Source: Sinohyriopsis cumingii (taxonomy: Eukaryota; Mollusca; Bivalvia; Unionida; Unionidae). Taken from it: DNA of 64,000 nt. Of the stretch, positions 35,811 through 47,729 are shown piece by piece. The stretch's first letter is position 1. Every line of letters begins with the position of its first letter. The position numbers were made by a program, and so were the translations under genes. The DNA lies in the NCBI GenBank assembly GCA_028554795.2, contig CM068838.1:131883428-131947427 (forward strand), given 5' to 3'. The notes below the pieces were generated by a model, which had not been told where the DNA came from, did no database searches, and saw only the letters and a program-made list of their open reading frames with translations.

Positions 35811-38600
35811 TTTGGTTGTTTGAAAATTTCATTAGTGACTCATTGAACTCGTCCAGATCATTAACTTTATCACTTCTACTTTTAAATGGACGAAACGGCC
35901 TGTTTAGTTTATCCACAAACAAATCTAAATAACCAAAAGTGAAAGAGTGTACTAAATGAGTGTACATTGTTTGTTTACAAAGCTAGAGGACCCACAGAAA
36001 ATGCCAAGCCAGATATACGTCAATTGCACACCTTGCCTACCATCCCTCATGCATCCAGTTGCTGCCATTCGTCAACTGTATGATATTTTAATTAGCACAG
36101 TTTAGAAACCTACTGATTTAGGACTCAAAAGGTCATGGTCATGAGACCTGAAATAGGGAAAACTGTTTCCACACATGACTTGTATGCTAGATAAATTGAC
36201 AAAATTGTGTAAATGACTTGCATATGAAAAAGATAAAAATGCTTATTGATCACAGTGACTCTCAGAAGAAAAATGGTTTCCACATGATACCATGAGATCT
36301 TTATTGCCTGCATTGATCATGTGGACGATTTGTATTTGTAAGAAAGAAACTGCCAATTCAGTTTTGAATTATGGTTACATGAATTAAAAAGGAAAAACTA
36401 AAGTTCTGTTCCACCCATCTTAACTAAACTGAATTTTGGACAAAGAGGACTTATATACATTTTGGGGTTTAAAAGTCAAAGATCAATGTTAGTGTGACTA
36501 CAAGAAGTAAAATGTTATTCACAAAATAGCAAGTCTTATGCCATAAGCTAGGACCAAACTTTGTGAATGACTTGAATGATTTGAGCCAAGAAAGGACACC
36601 TGTTGATTTTGAGGTCAATAGGTCAAAAGTTATGGTAACCAAGATTGAAAGAAGAAAAATGCTTTCTGTAAAATAATTGAAGTTCTGTCTTTTACCCAGT
36701 ACTTTAATTTATGATAGGGAATGTGTTATTATCCGAACATGTGGAAATTCATATTTTGGATCACAATTCTTTCTTTGCGCACTAGTCAATCATAATGCAG
36801 TGGCATTAATGCTAGCACACTGGCAAAAAAAAATTTTTCATCCTGACAACAAATTATAAATGGCTGAAGGTTCAAGCATGAGTTGTCAACAAGGGTTCAT
36901 GTTTATGTAAAAGGTTCAAGCATGAGTTGTCAACAAGGGTTCATGTTTAAGTAAAAGCAATATTGAGGCTGATGAAAATACAATTTAGAGGGGGTGGGGT
37001 TTTTGAAACCTGTTTCTCAGTAATAATTAATTCTAATGGTTCAATTTTAAAAGTAATTACCATTTGATGACTGCATCATGAACTTGATTTTCAATTTTGG
37101 GGAATTATCTTGAGACTTTTGGCCAGTTGCCATGTCAGACATGATTCAGAGACAGACGATTTATATTTATTCTTTTACAGATGTGCTTTCATTATGATGT
37201 ATTGTACACCAATTTTTATATATTGTAGATCCAATGATACTTGCATTGTGTATGAACTCTTACTCGTTACTTTGTTGTTAACATGTCATTCCAAAGTCAA
37301 CTAACAATCCAGATATGCTATATTGTTTTTAAAAGTTAATTTTAGTTACAAGGATGAAGCAGATGCTAGAATGATGAATGGCATTCAAGTAACGATAAGG
37401 GCTATTTCTACCACAGTCTTGTACAGACTTCTATAATGACAATTCACATGGCAGCTTTGTATCTGCTGCAGCAAGTTTTAAAAAACTATGTTGTGTCACA
37501 TATGGTCATATCATTTTAGTCATGTGACCTTATTACTGCTACGTATATCTGATTTAATATATATAAATTTTAATTTTTATTATCAGTTTTAAATTATTTT
37601 TCTTACATGCTATTGTAATGTAAATTTATTCACTAGAGATGATACTTTTTCAGAAAATTGTTTGACCTTGACTGTTAGTTTATAAACAACAGGTGTTGAT
37701 CTAAATTCTGACCTGGGTTCAGAATTAGTAAACAAAGTTCTATTTTATCTTAAAATGAATGGTTGTTGTCAATGTCATGATGGTTAAGAAGTAAACACTT
37801 TTTTTTAAATTTTTATTCTGGGAATAAAATCATTGGTCTAATCAAGGCCATATTCTGTGTATTTGATATACAACATGATCATGTGACCCCCCCCTTCTGA
37901 TTTCACAACTTGGGAGAATTTCGAAATTGCGTCTTGTGATACAATATAATCTTTGTTTTGAGAGAGATTTCTCAATTTTGGGGCTTTTCATACTGATGTC
38001 AAGTTAATTTGTTGTAGCCAGATTTGAACTATACTAATTCTTCAGATCAGTTGGATTTCAAAAGGATTAATTCTTTATTCTCTGGAAATATTTTGAGTAG
38101 TGCACACACATAAATTTTGGAAAGACATTGCTTACAAATTTAATTTGGATTTTCAACACCGGAGTGCCATTATTTGTATTTCTACAAGGAACTGTAGATA
38201 AGCACAGAAATTACTACAGCATACGTCGTCATCCATCTTGGATTTTCCATCAGGATTCGAACTTGAAATTATTAGAACATTTATTACTAGGACTTTTGCA
38301 ATTTGATTCGTGGATTATTCGTAGATTTATTTTGGATTTGATTCTTGAAACCGTAAGTTCTTCTCCTTTTTTCCCTCCATTTTTTACAGAATTTTCCAGA
38401 AAAATAAATTATTTGTTAAATTTTAAAAAGCTTGTTGTTTTCACTCTTTCTGTGTTACTGTTTATGCGAGCCTAAACACGTAACATTACATATTTCTTGA
38501 AGTTAATATATACAGTAGTACCGAAATTGAAGGACCAACCACGTCGTTGGCGGGAGGGTTGGGTTGGAATTTCTTTAAAGTCTGAGGATTTGTTTAGCTC
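35811..38600. other. Intergenic; includes a family D repeat array at 36120-36680
   Basis: 36120-36680 carries units with AAAAATGGTTTCCACA, 'GACTTGYATATG', 'AAAAGTCAAAGATC' and AAATGCTTTCTGTAAAATAA, as in 15700-16480. A 31-base direct repeat occurs at 36869-36955 (TTCAAGCATGAGTTGTCAAC twice). A 115-codon frame at 38128-38475 has no recognised domain. Nothing else was identified. Confidence 0.5.
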
Positions 38601-38639
38601 TGTTGTTCAGATCAGAAGAGCTTATGGGATGGTTTATCC

Positions 38640-40060
38640 ACCATCATCCGATGTCCGTTTTCCATCCATCCATTAGCATAAATTTGTTATCACGACTCCT
38701 AAACTACTAGGAGGATTGTCATGAAACTCCACACACAAAAACACCTTCATCCCATGGTCTAGTTGGTTCTAAATGAAAATGGTGCCAGTCACACATCTGG
38801 TGTGGCCACCACAACAGCCATCTTGAAAATCGTTAATTCTCATGAATGGATGGTCATGTTAACACTGCGTTTTCTCAAAAAAGATTTCTTATGATGTGTT
38901 GTTAGTCCTAAATGAAAGTTGTACCAATATGTTCTGACATGGCCCATATAACAGCCATCCATAAAATCTCATTATTGCTGCTACTCCTGAACAAAAAGTC
39001 ATATTGACGGGGGGAGGGGGGGGTCAGCAGAAGACTTTGTACGATGTCTGGTTGGTCCTAAATGAAAGTATGGTACTTGCACAAACTGCTGTCATTTTAA
39101 GACTCTTGTCATCATTACGTCTGATCGGATGGTTATATCAGCATGGTGATTTTACTACAAGACTTCTTACGATGTCTGGTTGGTCCTAAATGAAAATTGT
39201 GATGGTCGTACATCCAGTACGGACACCACAGGGGCCATCTTGAAAAAAAATCATGTTATCACTACTTCTTAATGAATGATCATATCAGCATGGGGAAGCA
39301 CTGAAAGTCTGCTTATGATCTCCTGTTCAAAACAAAAATGACCTCTGATATGGCTGTGACAATGGCCATCAGGAAACTTTTTTATGGCTACTCATAGATG
39401 ATTGGTCATACCGACATTGTGCTTTCACCAGAATTATATTGATGATTTGTCGGTCCTAAATGCGTACATCAGGTGTCCAATATGGCAGTCATATTGAAAA
39501 TCTTGTTGCTCATCCCAAATCAATGAGAGGTTTTCACCATGAGGACTTCTTATCATTATTTATTATTCTAAATTAAAATGGTGCTGATCTGACATCCAAT
39601 ATAGCCGCCATTGTGGCCACCTTACAAATCTTGTTATTGCTACTCTTAGATAGGAAGTCATTTTGACATGGATTTAATAAGAAGACTTCTTACGTGGTAT
39701 AGTTGTGGAACCATATGAAAATATATGCAAATTGATCCTCAATATGGCGACATTTTGAAAATGATAAATCTACACACACACACCCAAACGGATGTTTATA
39801 TCAATTTGGACTTTTCATCAGTAAACCTGTTGTTACCTGGTTGGTCCTACGTGAAAATGGTGTCCCTTGTGCATGTAATGTACCTGCCACTGCGGCTGTC
39901 TTGAAAATCTTGTCGCTACTCGCTCAGAATCGATGCTCATATTGAAAGGGGGGGGGGGGGGCACCAAAAGACGTATAAGGATGTCAGATTGGTCCTAGAT
40001 GAAAATGCTACCAATGTGACATCCAGTATGTCCATCCCAGTAATTAAATTCGACATTTAT
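38640..40060. repeat. Degenerate 120-150 bp tandem repeat (family C), about 10 units
   Basis: Same signature as 20500-21700: ACTACTAGGAGGATTGTCATG, TTGGTYCTAAATGAAAATGG, 'GCCATCTTGAAAATC', 'GAATGGATGGTCATGTT', 'GACTTCTTACGATGTCTGGTTGG'. Units carry homopolymer G runs (near 39010 and 39950). The order begins with the same 'aggaggattgtcatgaaac' opening as the array at 20500, so both may be copies of one larger element. Confidence 0.75.
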
Positions 40061-40783
40061 TTATCGATGAAGAATATCGGAGAAGGTTTCCAAACTATTT
40101 TTGGAGGCCGGACATTCTTCTTTGTCCTTTTTTCTTTTTCTTCCTCAAACAATCCATAGCCACCCCACCCCAGAAATCAAATGGTTGGTTTCTTAAGATA
40201 CTATGATGTCAATTAGAATTTAGAATTATATCTTGCATGGTTTTGTTTTAGGTTTGTTTATTTCGCACGAAGTCGGATACGATGTACAAATTGTCGTTCC
40301 TAACGGGGGTAATCTGACCTTTATTCGCTGCGTCCAGAACCCACCAGTTTGGCACAATATACATGCATAATGTTATTCTTTGAAATAAGCACATTCACCC
40401 TTACAGATTGCTGATGTTGACTTCAAATAGTTAAAACTTATTTTATTTTCAGTTCAATGTAGATTTGCCTTAGAACGGAACCATTCATTTATAAAAGTGC
40501 AACACTTTTTGGTGACACTCAAAATGTCTACAATAAAATACCAACGAAATGTAGTTGGATCCTGATGCAAATATTTCTGACCAACCAAAATAAGTCCAAT
40601 TTTACTAGATTCCTTTCTTCTCCATGGTGAAGTGACTGTTTGAAGTAGGATAACAAATTTATTTTGTTTTTAAAACTGCTTGTCGTAAAAGATTTTGTCG
40701 ACCTACACCGTGTCAAAACTAATAAAAACATAGACATATGTGTGTAAACAAAGTAAATCAAATCAAGCCAAATTTCGGACTAG

Positions 40784-40828
40784 TGTCGGGATAATGTGAC
40801 CGGGTGGGACATCATGCTACATGCCCCA
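40784..40828 (+). mobile_element. Fragment of SINE family S2
   Basis: GTGTCGGGATAATGTGACCG followed by GGTGGGACATCATGCTACATG matches the 3' end of the SINE at 34259-34469 with two differences. Only the tail is present. Confidence 0.8.
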
Positions 40829-40879
40829 GTGCTAAACATCACTATAAACTGTCACACTGCAGACATCGTAGCGATATGA

Positions 40880-41485
40880 CTGAAAACTTGTTAAAGCTAC
40901 GTTAAAATCCAAAATATACACACACCGACCGTTTTGTTCCCTTCGGGATTGTTCCAAAAGTAGTGATGTGATACATTCGACAAACTCCTTTAATGACTTG
41001 TCTAATAACAACAATTACACGTGGCAGACAAATTGATTTGATGGAAATAAACAGAGACAGAATAGATATTTTAAGCTGATCTGAGAAGAAAAAAACGTGC
41101 ATTATATTTTGTTTTAAAACAAGACGATAGTGAATATTTGTGATCAGCTGGGCGCTGGAATATTCCCTGAAGGGCGAATGTGGGCTAAGATAATCCGACG
41201 TAGCGTGGTAGCTTTCGTTGTTTACAACGATGACACCTTCAAATCCTGTATTCCAGCTTTCGACTGAACTTGGTTCACCCATGGACTTCGTACACGTGTG
41301 GACAAATGGCAGGGTTTATCAGTTGGAGGGAGAGATTGCATGGCTCATAATGTGATGAATTATCTATATTATTTGGTTTCAATCGAACCTAATGATGTTT
41401 ACGAACAATATCTTTCCGAGATTCAACATTATTCAGATGATTTGGCATGTACGACCTTTTGCATGTAACGGCCGTATTTGGGGTT
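40880..41485 (-). repeat. Interspersed repeat family B, copy 2 (inverted relative to copy 1)
   Basis: The reverse complement aligns with 27665-28290. On the minus strand a 126-codon frame (40902-41282) begins GEPSSVESWNTGFEG and parallels the frame of copy 1. The ends show ACTTGTTAAAGC near 40887 and its approximate complement near 41480, suggesting short terminal inverted repeats. Class unknown. Confidence 0.7.
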
Positions 41486-42785
41486 TAACATAGGCTCAAC
41501 CAAGCTTTTTACACCGATATTATTACAAATGAAGTTGCTTCTCCGCCATTTTTTAATTTATTCTATATTATTAGCTTGTCCACCACGGCCAGTAAGGTAA
41601 GTTCAAAATTTTTGCATTGGGACAATTATTTATATTCGATAAATGTATACTCTGATTTTTGGTATCCGACATAACGTCATATCCAGGGGAACCTATGAAT
41701 TGCTTTGTTATAAAGTGACAGAAACTAAAACTCCTCCTAATGACAGCGTATAAATTTGTTACGTTTACGGATCTTGTCGAAGTAACTTGTTAGTAGTGTA
41801 TTAATGTGACTTTTAGTGGACACTTTATGTCAGAGCTCTCAAACTGAGATAAAAATAAACAAATAATTTATTTCCCTGAATACAAAGTGAAAATTTAAAA
41901 AAAAAAAATTTTAAGTATTGTTAATTAAATCCCAGATGGTCATAAAAGTTCTGTATCAAATCCAAAATGTCGCTCCAATTGAATTCCAATGGTATTCAAA
42001 TAAATTCCGATATTTAATGTGTTGATGTTCCTGTAGTCTCTAATGTGATAATGTGTCGGTGGCCTGGAGTGTGGCGATGTGTTAACATTCGTGATGTATC
42101 ACAATAATATAATCCAAAATGATCTTGTTTGAATTCACCATAATTTCAAATTAACATTTTAGTCAAATAATAGTTGTGAGCACTTTATAACTCCAATCAA
42201 TAATAATTTGAAAAATTAAATCAACCCAAATTAAAACCTGAACACATTAATAAGACTGATTCTATTCTGATTCAGATGTTAAAGCAAAAATTAGTAATTC
42301 ATAGGTAAACAAAATTGTATACCCCTTTACTTGACCTAGGTCGCAATTACCATTTTCAGAAAATACTCTCTCAACTAATAGGAAATTTCCATTCTGTACG
42401 TTTCTATGGTAAGGCTCAAGACTGTATCTTTGATGCAACATGAAGTATACATGTTTCTACTAATAATGATCTAAATATTAAATCTATTCTGAGAGAGAAA
42501 TATTAGCTCTGTATTATGTTGCTTACAAAATAAATAAAACTGGTCAGGTACAACATTAACTTGATTTTGGACAAGGTAAAGTTCAAAATACAAATGTACA
42601 TAACTTGTAATCATTAAGAAAAGCCAACAGATAATACAAGTTAAACACACACAACACCACATAACACTTTAATGTTTACTGTTGACCTTTTACATTGCAT
42701 ATTAAACTTTTACCTTCAAACAAATATAGCATCGTTGATATTTACATATATATTGACAAAAACTTGACTACTTAGAAAGTATAGC
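41486..42785. other. Intergenic, nothing recognised
   Basis: AT-rich sequence. A block at 41500-41600 ends with a donor-like CAGTAAGGTAAGTTC but no coding match was found. Confidence 0.45.
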
Positions 42786-43076
42786 GGAGGAATTTTAAAT
42801 TTTATGCTTTAGTGAAACACATTTAAATTATTGCATCCATATGGATTGTTTAAAACTAGATGGTTTTATGGAACCTTTTAGAAAAGATAGAAACTGTCAC
42901 GGAGACGGCATCATTGTATACGTTTCTTATATGCTGTTTTGCACACGCCTGAATGATTCGAACTTTGGCTGTCATGACATTGAACTAACGTGGATTTTAC
43001 ATTACCCCACTTGAGGGTAGGGTGCAGATCCAGCTTCTCTCCAACCGATTTCAGTGAAAGTTTTGAAGCTTCAGTT

Positions 43077-45292
43077 GATATTGTCAGTTAGAGATATACA
43101 CACACTATTATTATAGGGGACTATAACACTGATTTACTTGTACAGATATCGTCAGTTAGAGATATACACATACTATTATTATGGGGGACTATAACACTGA
43201 TTTACTTGTACAGATATCGTCAGTTAGAGATATACACACACTATTATTATGGGGGACTATAACACTGATTTACTTGTACAGATATCGTCAGTTAGAGATA
43301 TACACACACTATTATTATGGGGGACTATAACACTGATTTACTTGTACAGATATCGTCAGTTAGAGATATACACACACTATTATTATGGGGGACTATAACA
43401 CTGATTTACTTGTACAGATATTGTCAGTTAGAGATATACACACACTATTATTATAGGGGACTATAACACTGATTTACTTGTACAGATATCGTCAGTTAGA
43501 GATATACACATACTATTATTATGGGGGACTATAACACTGATTTACTTGTACAGATATCGTCAGTTAGAGATATACACATACTATTATTATGGGGGACTAT
43601 AACACTGATTTACTTGTACAGATATTGTCAGTTAGAGATATACACACACTATTATTATGGGGGACTATAACACTGATATCGTCAGTTAGAGATATACACA
43701 TACTATTATTATGGGGACTATAACACTGATTTACTTGTACAGATGTCGTCAGTTAGAGATATACACATACTATTATTATAGGGGACTATAACACTGATTT
43801 ACTTGTACAGATATCGTCAGTTAGAGATATACACATACTATTATTATGGGAGACTATAACACTGATTTACTTGTACAGATATCGTCAGTTAGAGATATAC
43901 ACATACTATTATTATGGGGGACTATAACACTGATTTACTTGTACAGATATCGTCAGTTAGAGATATACACATACTATTATTATGGGGACTATAACACTGA
44001 TTTACTTGTACAGATATCGTCAGTTAGAGATATACACATACTATTATTATGAGGGACTATAACACTGATTTATTTGTACAGATATCGTCAGTTAGAGATG
44101 TACACATATTACATATATATTATTATGGGGGACTATAACACTGATTTACTTGTACAGATATCGTCAGTTCGAGATATACACATACTATTATTATGAGGGA
44201 CTATAACACTGATTTACTTGTACAGATATCGTCAGTTCGAGATATACACATACTATTATTATGGGGGACTATAACACTGATTTACTTGTACAGATATCGT
44301 CAGTTAGAGATATACACATACTATTATTATGGGAGACTATAACACTGATTTACTTGTACAGATATCGTCAGTTCGAGATATACACATACTATTATTATGA
44401 GGGACTATAACACTGATTTACTTGTACAGATATCGTCAGTTAGAGATGTACACATACTATTATTATGAGGGACTATAACACTGATTTACTTGTACAGATA
44501 TCGTCAGTTAGAGATATACACATATTATATATATATTATTATGGGGGACTATAACACTGATTTACTTGTACAGATATCGTCAGTTAGAGATGTACACGTA
44601 CTATTATTATGGGGACTATAACACTGATTTACTTGTACAGATATCGTCAGTTAGAGATGTACACATACTATTATTATGGGGGACTATAATACTGATTTAC
44701 TTGTACAGATATCGTCAGTTCGAGATATACACATACTATTATTATGGGGGACTATAACACTGATTTACTTGTACAGATATCGTCAGTTAGAGATATACAC
44801 ATACTATTATTATGGGGGACTATAACACTGATTTACTTGTACAGATATCGTCAGTTAGAGATATACACATACTATTATTATGGGGACTATAACACTGATT
44901 TACTTGTACAGATATCGTCAGTTAGAGATGTACACATACTATTATTATGAGGGACTATAACACTGATTTACTTGTACAGATATCGTCAGTTAGAGATGTA
45001 CACATACTATTATTATGGGGGACTATAACACTGATTTACTTGTACAGATATCGTCAGTTAGAGATATACACATATTATATATATATTATTATGGGGGACT
45101 ATAACACTGATTTACTTGTACAGATATCGTCAGTTAGAGATGTACACATACTATTATTTTGGGGGACTATAACACTGATTTACTTGTACAGATATCGTCA
45201 GTTAGAGATATACACATACTATTATTATGAGGGACTATAACACTGATTTACTTGTACAGATATCGTCAGTTAGAGATATACACATGCTATGA
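43077..45292. repeat. 68-bp minisatellite, about 32 copies, derived from retrotransposon endonuclease sequence
   Basis: The unit CAGATATCGTCAGTTAGAGA continues TATACACATACTATTATTAT and GGGGGACTATAACACTGATTTACTTGTA, with starts at 43143, 43211 and 43279 exactly 68 apart. Variants are 67 bases (one G fewer), and three units carry an extra ATTACATATAT-type stretch (44107, 44525, 45073). In one frame each unit encodes the endonuclease box GDYNTDLLVQ. The remaining unit part reappears right of the DNA transposon at 47697-47729. Copies are highly alike, implying recent expansion or homogenisation. Confidence 0.95.
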
Positions 45293-45556
45293 TTACACTG
45301 GTCAACAGTGAAATCATTACTGACTTGAAAAGGCCCTAATCTGTAGTATTTTGGTGTGCCGAACACGAATATAACCGTGAAAAATTTGTATTGGCTCTCG
45401 TTTTGAAGATATTCATATACCTCATTTTCTATGTTTCACTGTGTAAATTTCTCCAGTAGGACTGCAGCAACATCCGGAATAATGATGTAACATTGCATAA
45501 TACCATCATGCTCACATCATCCACAGTTGATTGCATCATTTTCTGATGCAATGCAA

Positions 45557-45671
45557 TACTAATGCCATGCGGCTGCTGAAGTAAGTTGACGTAAGCAGTG
45601 TACTATACATGTGTAGGCCTATTATACTAATGCCAGGCGGCTGCTGAAGCTGACGTAAGCAGTGTACTATA
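45557..45671 (+). promoter_or_regulatory. Duplicated upstream block with TGACGTAA sites
   Basis: ATACTAATGCCATGCGGCTG...GTAAGCAGTGTACTATA occurs twice, at 45557-45607 and 45624-45671, with small differences. Each copy contains TGACGTAAGCAGTG (TGACGTAA at 45587-45594 and 45651-45658), a CRE/ATF-like octamer. Only the second copy runs into the TATA box. This looks like a small duplicated promoter for the transposase gene. Confidence 0.5.
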
Positions 45672-45676
45672 TAAAG
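45668..45676 (+). promoter_or_regulatory. TATA box of the transposase gene
   Basis: TATATAAAG lies 114 bases before the ATG at 45790, at the end of the duplicated upstream block. It is the only good TATA motif between the left terminal repeat and the start codon. Confidence 0.5.
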
Positions 45677-45789
45677 CCCAATCAGATAGGTTCAGCATTT
45701 AAAATATTTTAGACGTTGTGCGAGACAGTTCAAGCTACTGTTACATAAAACTTATTATTTTATCCATTTACGTACAATAAAGAACAGTA

Positions 45790-47478
45790 ATGCCTCGAAA
45801 GTGTGTTAATACCGCGGACAATTTTTGCTATATTTGTGGGGAAGTGACATTTGCCAACCAGAAGAAAAGTATCAATTCTCAAGTGAAGAAGGCATATCAT
45901 CTTTACTTCGGATGCAAGGTTGGTGACCAAGACAAGCCTTGGGCTCCGCATATATGCTGTGCTACATGTACAACACAGCTTTCACAGTGGTTGAATTGCA
46001 AAAGGTCATCAATGCCGTTTGCAGTCCCAATGGTGTGGAGAGAGCCAAGCAACCACCTAAATGACTGTTACTTCTGCTTGGTTCCTCCTCTTTCCGGCGG
46101 AATAACGAAGCGAAAGAAGTCGAGAATAGTCTACCCAAACATTCCGTCTGCATTGAGACTAGTTCCACATGGTGAGGGACTTCCTATTCCAGAACCTCCA
46201 GCAGAATATTCTCTTGATTCATCTGACGAAGACAAAGGTGAGTCGACCTGTTCTTCTCCTGGTCCATCAGCATGCAGTGATCCAGATTTTCACTGTGGTG
46301 CATCATCAACCCCACACAGAATAACACAGGAAGAACTAAATGACCTGATTCGTGATTTGGACTTATCAAAGAACAAGGCAGAATTGCTAGGATCAAGACT
46401 CCAACAATGGAATCTTCTAGAAGAAGATGTCACAATTACTGCATATCGAAAGCGCCACCAGCAATTGGAGCCTTTCTTCAGAAAGGAAAGTAATCTGATA
46501 TTCTGTTCCGATATTGAGGGCCTCATGAATGCTTTAAAAATCACTCATGACCCACAAGAATGGAGACTATTTGTGGACTCTTCGAAACTGAGTCTCAAGG
46601 CTGTGCTTTTGCACAATGGAAACATTCTTCCATCTATTCCAGTAGCGTATGCTGTCCACATGAAAGAGACATACGATAACTTAAGGCAGCTACTGAATTC
46701 CATTGAGTATAACAAGTACAGCTGGCACCTCTGTGGTGATTTGAAGGTAGTTGCCCTTTTAATGGGACTGCAGCAAGGATATACAAAATACATGTGTTTC
46801 TTATGCGAGTGGGATAGCCGAGCAAGGGAAATGCACTACATGAGGAAGGAATGGACTCACAGGCAGAATGTAGCCATTGGAGAGAAGAATATCCAACACC
46901 CAGCTCTGGTTGAGGCTCAGAAAATCTTGCTACCACCCCTTCACATCAAACTAGGTTTGATGAAGAACTTCGTGAAAGCCATTGACCGGACTTTGCCAGC
47001 ATTCCGATACCTGCATGAAAAATTCCCTCGACTCAGCTAAGCAAAGATTAAAGAGGGAGTTTTTGTGGGTCCTCAGATTCGAGAGCTTTTCGAAGATGAC
47101 CGGTTCAACAACTTGCTGGAAGGTGACGCGAAACAAGCATGGAATGCTTTTCGCCTAGTTTCTACAAACTTCCTCGGAAATGTTAGGGCAGAAAACTATA
47201 AGGAACTAGTAGAAGACATGTTGATGAAGTATAAGAAACTTGGCTGCAATATGTCTCTAAAGATTCACTTCCTTCATTCCCATTTCGATTTCTTTCCTAG
47301 CAACTGTGGTATTGTTAGTGATGAACACGGCGAACGTTTTCATCAAGATATCGCAACAATGGAACAAAGATACCAGGGAAAATGGTCCACTACAATGCTG
47401 GCTGACTACTGCTGGACACTCCTCAGAGATGCTCCCGAACAGCTGTACAAGAGACAGGCGAAGAAATCTAAGATGTAG
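45790..47478 (+). pseudogene. Transposase-like protein, interrupted by one in-frame stop
   Basis: ATG at 45790 opens 416 codons to TAA at 47038-47040. The same frame then continues without break to TAG at 47476-47478, 562 codons in all. A zinc-binding N-terminus has C13-x2-C16 and H54/C57-x2-C60. D263 (FVDSSKLSLKAVLLHNGN), D317 (CGDLKVVALLMG, followed by C336-x2-C339) and E512 or E515 (SDEHGERFHQD) are candidate DDE residues. The order and the C-x2-C after the second Asp fit RNase H-fold transposases of the CACTA/Chapaev group. I recall near-identical 'uncharacterized' proteins from many invertebrates, where this point is an acidic codon; a single change to TAA explains the stop. Truncation removes the third acidic residue. 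An exon of a host gene is unlikely because terminal repeats enclose it. Confidence 0.85.
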
Positions 47479-47696
47479 TCAATGACTTGATTTTTTATAG
47501 GTAGGCTATTACAGTTGACCTTTTACTATTGGAATGCATTTCGTTATGTAAACATTAATTTCTTGCAGATTACAAAAAAAACTAGAGCCAATTTTGCAAT
47601 TTGACTGTCATATTCGTGTTCAGCACATAAAAATTGATAAGAATTGACTAATTTTATTTCAGTAACATGACTTTTGTAAAAATTTGTTGTCCAGTG

Positions 47697-47729
47697 TTAT
47701 GGGAGACTATAACACTGATTTACTTGTAC
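47697..47729. repeat. Partial 68-bp unit right of the DNA transposon
   Basis: TTATGGGAGACTATAACACT followed by GATTTACTTGTACA completes the array unit broken by the transposon at 45296-47696 and restores the retrotransposon reading. Confidence 0.95.

Larger units (their letters stand above)
45296..47696 (+). mobile_element. DNA transposon with DDE-like transposase, possibly CMC (CACTA/Chapaev) group, 2401 bp
   Basis: The ends are CACTGGTCAACA and, inverted, CACTGGACAACA. A second inverted block lies at 45354-45404 and 47578-47628 (YGAACACGAATATRAC...TTGGCTCTMG). Both outer ends are flanked by TTA (45293-45295 and 47697-47699). Removing element plus one TTA restores the 68-bp unit ATGATTATGGGAGACTATAA. 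Inside is one transposase gene on +. A CAC start with a 3-bp duplication fits the CACTA/Chapaev group, but this assignment needs a search. Confidence 0.85.

Noticed and set aside
38128-38475. 115-codon open frame with hydrophobic stretches
   Set aside because: No recognised domain, no splice context, AT-rich low-complexity composition; no support beyond length.
40240-40380. Possible exon after TTTTAG with an open peptide (HEVGYDVQIVVPNGG)
   Set aside because: Base composition differs from its surroundings, but no family match and no following donor; probably a transposon fragment.
43846-45240. Plus-strand frames reading GDYNTDLLVQISSVRD
   Set aside because: Products of the 68-bp array; the protein resemblance comes from the retrotransposon endonuclease it expanded from, not from a live gene.
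43077-45292. CRISPR array (regular repeats)
   Set aside because: Units are directly contiguous with no unique spacers, in a eukaryotic intergenic setting; it is a minisatellite.
17770-45292. A link between the intronic acceptor array and the retrotransposon array because both have a 68-base period
   Set aside because: The unit sequences are unrelated; equal period is coincidence.
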